DNA from: CAZCDS01 sp964497585
Lineage (GTDB): Bacteria > Desulfobacterota > Desulfomonilia > Desulfomonilales > Desulfomonilaceae
Direction: 5' to 3'
Assembly (NCBI GenBank): GCA_964497585.1
Contig: CAZCDS010000017.1
Location: forward strand, 1-64,000
DNA length: 64,000 bases
Shown in pieces: positions 60,947 to 64,000 of the stretch. The translations under genes and the position numbers were made by a program. The notes under the pieces were generated by a model. The model made no database searches, was not told the DNA's origin, and was given only the letters and a program-made list of their open reading frames with translations. The number at the start of each line of letters is the position of its first letter. The first letter of the stretch is position 1.

Positions 60947-61900
60947 GGCAATACCTCCTATTCCCAGTATTCTTATGGAATCTCCTTGTCTGCCGTCGGA
61001 TTCCTGGCCGTAATGGAATGATTAACCCCCTGAAACACGTGCCAAGTCCTCTCCTAGTGTCTCAGGGTCACAGGCCCTATCGACGACTTTGGACGGGTAG
61101 ACGACGGCGTGTGTACGGAACTGTCGCGAAAGCCCCCTTCTTGAGTGTTTCCGCGCTTCCCTTCGCCGCTCTGGTGATCACTTGCTATCGGGGGGCGCTC
61201 CAAGATCGCCTCCAGCGGTTGCCATCGCGAACCGCACCTCGGCTTCTTTGCTCGCCAACTGTCTCTTGGACCTGTCCGTGTCCAGTCAGAAAAAGGGAGC
61301 CGAGTAATTGAGAGCGAGCACAGAATCGAAGACGGGAGAAGAATTGGAGATGCCCATAATGCCACCGTAGGGGGATAGTGGATCATTCCCTAGACGGCTT
61401 CAGCGATCAGTCCATTTCCCGGCCATGTGTGATCCCATCCTCCGGCGCCCTGATTGAATGGAAAATGATGAAAATCTGGACTATTAGGCCCATTCAACTG
61501 TAGCCGTCCGCTCGAGTAATGTCAACCTCTTTTGCTCTTAGGCCACGTCTCCTGTAACTGGAATCGGTCTCCTCACCGAATATCGACTTAAGCTCCGTGG
61601 TTTCCTCTGGTCGGTGAGCCTGGGTGTGGCTCCCTCTCGATAAATAAGCCTGTTAGACCGCGTCAATGCCCCCACCGGGCCATAGCCCGCAATCGGGCGA
61701 AAATACGCATCACGCACGCTAAAGAACACCCCGCTGAGACACGGGGTTACGGTCGCAGATGGGCTTGCTCGGGAACCATAACACCCCGGATTTCTCCCAA
61801 TGAACCAAGCGATATCCCACAAAACGAGAGAGTCAACCGGACATTTGACCTCGACGAGATTAGCTTGATGGATGCTTCGACGAGCCGTTCCGTTTTTAGG
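60947..61900. other. Long gap without a recognised gene
   Basis: 954 bases with only short, family-less reading frames on both strands. Near 61685-61747 are two GC hairpins, one listed as a terminator. Nothing else was recognised. Confidence 0.4.
61728..61747 (-). terminator. Possible terminator downstream of the MBL-fold gene
   Basis: ACCCCG and CGGGGT pair around an eight-base loop; on the minus strand the stem is followed by GTTCTTTA. It lies about 150 bases after the stop at 61901. Confidence 0.35.
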
Positions 61901-62644
61901 TCAAGGCACAGTATAGCTCTTCGCGTCACTTTGCGGGTCAGCGAAACTATCGATTTCCACGGTCCAATGATCCAAGTATTCGATCCTTCCGCGATCAAGA
62001 ATGCGGAACGGTCGGTCATGGCCGGGGACAACCACTTTGACCATGGACAGCACCTTGTCGTAGTTCTCCAGCGCGGCTTCGGATGAGTGAAAGGCTGTCG
62101 GTGCTATTCCGCGGACAAATTCCCACCCGTTCTTCACGGCATCTCCGGCCAATAATGTATCCAGTTCTTCCAGAATAAGCCCTGTATTCCCCGGTGTGTG
62201 TCCCGGCAGCGAGACGGCCCGGACCCCTTCTGCAACATACTGTCCGTCGAAGACGGTTGTCAGTCTATCTCGAAGCACGGTTGCAAGGGAAACAGGCACA
62301 TAAAGATCACCCGCGTCAAGGTAGGCTTCGGTGCTGATGTAGTCGTATTCCAACTCCGAAAGCATAACCTGGGCCCGCGGGAAAAGTTCCGCATTGAGCG
62401 CGTGATCGTAATGAAAATGGGAAATAAAGACCGTGTCGATATCACTGGCCATTAGGTTGAGCGCGTCAAGTCGGTCGAGAAGGAGCTGTCGATCTCCATA
62501 GGATCCGGTATCGAAAAGGATGTTCTTTCCGGCTGCTCGTACGAGCACCACGCTGCACCAGCCCAGTGCGCCTCTTGTGGACGTCACCGGTATGCCGGGG
62601 AGCAAAACCGAGTACTTCACCTTGACGGTTCCGGTTGGGTTCAT
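61901..62644 (-). CDS. MBL-fold metallo-hydrolase
   Basis: A 247-residue metallo-beta-lactamase-fold enzyme. The metal-binding HFHYDH motif is near residue 77, followed by GHTPGNTGL near 149, Asp in LLAGDAV near 165 and a final His in VVPGHD near 208. The N-terminal VVLVRAAGKNILFDTGS is typical. The lactonase, glyoxalase II-like and other hydrolase subfamilies share these motifs, so the substrate is not predictable. No neighbour on this strand suggests a pathway. Confidence 0.88.
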   Translation of the reverse strand: MNPTGTVKVKYSVLLPGIPVTSTRGALGWCSVVLVRAAGKNILFDTGSYGDRQLLLDRLDALNLMASDIDTVFISHFHYDHALNAELFPRAQVMLSELEYDYISTEAYLDAGDLYVPVSLATVLRDRLTTVFDGQYVAEGVRAVSLPGHTPGNTGLILEELDTLLAGDAVKNGWEFVRGIAPTAFHSSEAALENYDKVLSMVKVVVPGHDRPFRILDRGRIEYLDHWTVEIDSFADPQSDAKSYTVP

Positions 62645-63170
62645 TGCCAGGCTTCCCTATTCTCCCAGGTGTTATGACCGGAATTCGCCGTCAATCCAAG
62701 TTTTCTGAAGAATTTCGCTCCACTCCTTTTCTTTTCCTTCGAATGCTCTTTTCATGAGAGCCTCCCTGTCCGTCTTTATGCTTCATTACGGGGAACAGAT
62801 TATAGTAATGACGGTAACTATTCCCCGACCATCTCTTTCCGAGACTTGCGGACCAGTGATTACCTGTCCGATGGTCTCCGGCATTCCGAGCTGCCGTCGA
62901 CTCGTCCCCTGAACCGATCCCATCCGATGAATTCCGAGCTTCAGGGCAGATCGGCGGCTCACTGTCCATGATTTGAGCGTACCACACATTAGGTCGCGCG
63001 ATCAACCGCAAGGTTGAGCATGCCTTCACCCGAATGCCGCCGGATAATGATGGGTCAGAGGTAACGCTGACGCAACATGGACAGGTCTTCTCGCCGTACG
63101 CTCTGACAGCCTTGCAGATGTCTGCTGAGTCACCTCTTTAAGATGAAGTCCCGTCTATTACAGATAAGCC
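62645..63170. other. Gap between the MBL gene and the GGDEF gene
   Basis: 526 bases; no convincing gene. Short frames have no family resemblance. It should contain the promoter of the MBL-fold gene. Confidence 0.35.
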
Positions 63171-64000
63171 CTATGACGTCTCGCCTGCGTAGCGCACGAC
63201 GATTCGATCTCGTCCAGCTCTTTTGGCTTCATATAACGCCTTGTCAGCTTCACGGATCAGGTCATTGGCCGTCATATCTTGAGAAGTGAGTTCGGCTACT
63301 CCAGCGCTACAAGTGACTGAGAACCGGGCGGAATGGCTACCGAACCTTGATTGCTTGAGGCGCCTCCTGATGCGTTCCATCAGTGCATTGAGTTCTTGTC
63401 CAGAGGTATAGGGGCAAGCCACTACGAACTCATCGCCGCCGTAACGTCCGGCTAAGTCGCTTTGGCGCAACTCCTGCTTCATGATGTGCCCCATTTCTCT
63501 AATTACCTTATCGCCCATCTGATGACCGTGAAAGTCGTTCACTTGTTTGAAGCGGTCTATGTCGCATATACTGAGGCTTAGGGAGTAACCATAGCGTCGT
63601 GCGCTTTGCATAACCGAATTGAAGGTCTCCAAAAAGTGGCCATGGTTCGGTAAGTGGGACAGCGCATCGTGAGTGGCTTGTTGTCTGAGCCACTCTTCCA
63701 GACGCTTCTGCTCGGTGATGTCTCGGGCGACGCACACGCATCCAACGATACGCCCATGGTCAAAAAGGGGGGTGAGCGTCTCCAAGAAAGCTTGGTCCGT
63801 CTCCCCGTCCACGAGTTCTATAGAATGTTCCTTTCCGTCTGTCATCAATTGCTCAAGAGGGCAATCCGCCGGGGGATCATTCGCCAGACACCATTCCCGA
63901 CAGCTTTTTCCAACGGCTTCTCTCGGATGTATGTTAAGTCTGTCCGCGAGAGACCTATTGAGTCGCAAAATTTGACCTTCCCCGTCAAGGATGGCGATGA
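63171..64000 (-). CDS. PAS-GGDEF diguanylate cyclase, 5' end cut by window edge
   Basis: The frame is open to the last base, so the gene starts outside the window. The visible 276 residues hold the end of a PAS domain (AIAILDGEGQILRLNRSLADRL, a WCLANDPPADCPLEQL cysteine pair, then VARDITEQKRLEEWL) and a complete GGDEF domain. The active-site GGDEF is intact (GRYGGDEFVV), and an inhibitory RxxD site (RQSD) sits five residues upstream, so c-di-GMP feedback is likely. The Cys-rich insert in PAS may bind a metal or heme-free cofactor, which is speculative. Confidence 0.92.
   Translation of the reverse strand, partial: IAILDGEGQILRLNRSLADRLNIHPREAVGKSCREWCLANDPPADCPLEQLMTDGKEHSIELVDGETDQAFLETLTPLFDHGRIVGCVCVARDITEQKRLEEWLRQQATHDALSHLPNHGHFLETFNSVMQSARRYGYSLSLSICDIDRFKQVNDFHGHQMGDKVIREMGHIMKQELRQSDLAGRYGGDEFVVACPYTSGQELNALMERIRRRLKQSRFGSHSARFSVTCSAGVAELTSQDMTANDLIREADKALYEAKRAGRDRIVVRYAGETS

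Noticed and set aside
61538..62031. Short minus-strand frames downstream of and overlapping the MBL gene end
   Set aside because: No ribosome-binding site, no conserved motifs, and one overlaps the MBL coding region.
1..64000. CRISPR arrays, rRNA and tRNA genes
   Set aside because: No regularly spaced direct repeats and no recognisable rRNA or cloverleaf sequences were found on reading both strands.

Overview
The window looks like a piece of a chromosome from an anaerobic Desulfobacterota (deltaproteobacterium-like) organism. This is inferred from gene content: a Ni,Fe carbon-monoxide dehydrogenase operon, three separate sigma-54-type regulatory elements, an orphan TRAP solute receptor, acyl-CoA metabolism genes and a cob(I)alamin adenosyltransferase. 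Base composition is moderately GC-rich and fairly even, apart from an AT-rich island near 22.98-23.22 kb and a short one near 10.77-10.88 kb. No rRNA, tRNA, CRISPR array, prophage or conjugative module was recognised.

Layout. 0-2 kb: the 5' end of an unrecognised long gene running off the left edge, then a MITE-like element. 2-7 kb (minus strand): a MoxR / DUF58 / DUF4350 / DUF4129 locus with a REP-type hairpin inside it. 7.1-7.7 kb: a two-gene operon with an FmdB zinc ribbon. 8.1-10.8 kb (plus): LptF-type permease, a HAMP-only membrane protein, a TauE-type exporter and a strong terminator. 11-12 kb: YdcF-type protein. 12-15.8 kb (plus): histidine kinase, NtrC-type regulator, then a lone receiver protein behind a near-consensus sigma-54 promoter. 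15.9-19.9 kb: a TRAP solute receptor and an SDR dehydrogenase, divergent from a PAS-type sigma-54 activator; the SDR has its own sigma-54 promoter. 20-22.7 kb: CDP-alcohol phosphotransferase, two unknown genes and an orphan NuoE-like ferredoxin. 23-28.6 kb: AT-rich repeats, a decayed APC permease and an RND efflux adaptor/pump pair. 28.7-37.2 kb: CobO, a methyltransferase, a DegP protease, a QueG-like ferredoxin protein, a PyrD-PyrK fusion and the nlpD-pcm pair.

37.5-44.1 kb: a secreted Pro/Tyr-rich protein, an HTH-DksA regulator, and a minus-strand cluster of a MatB-like acyl-CoA synthetase, an alpha/alpha-toroid (prenyltransferase-like) protein, a Tat lipoprotein of family DUF362 and a crotonase with a probable 5' frameshift. 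44.4-48.3 kb: cooS-cooF-FAD oxidoreductase operon. 48.5-51.8 kb: a duplicated winged-helix/zinc-ribbon protein, 3-hydroxyacyl-CoA dehydrogenase and an unknown exported protein. 52.1-56.3 kb: serC-serA-purA. 56.8-58.5 kb: two small envelope genes and tlyA. 58.7-60.1 kb: an inactive IS630 element beside a fragment of a second one. 60.2-64 kb: an exported nicotinamidase-like enzyme, an MBL-fold hydrolase and a PAS-GGDEF protein cut by the right edge.

The best candidates for something undescribed are the tightly coupled toroid/DUF362/crotonase cluster, the PyrD-PyrK fusion, and the kinase/activator/lone-receiver circuit with a cysteine-rich kinase tail. Start sites were chosen by ribosome-binding site and neighbour spacing, so several differ from the longest possible reading frame.
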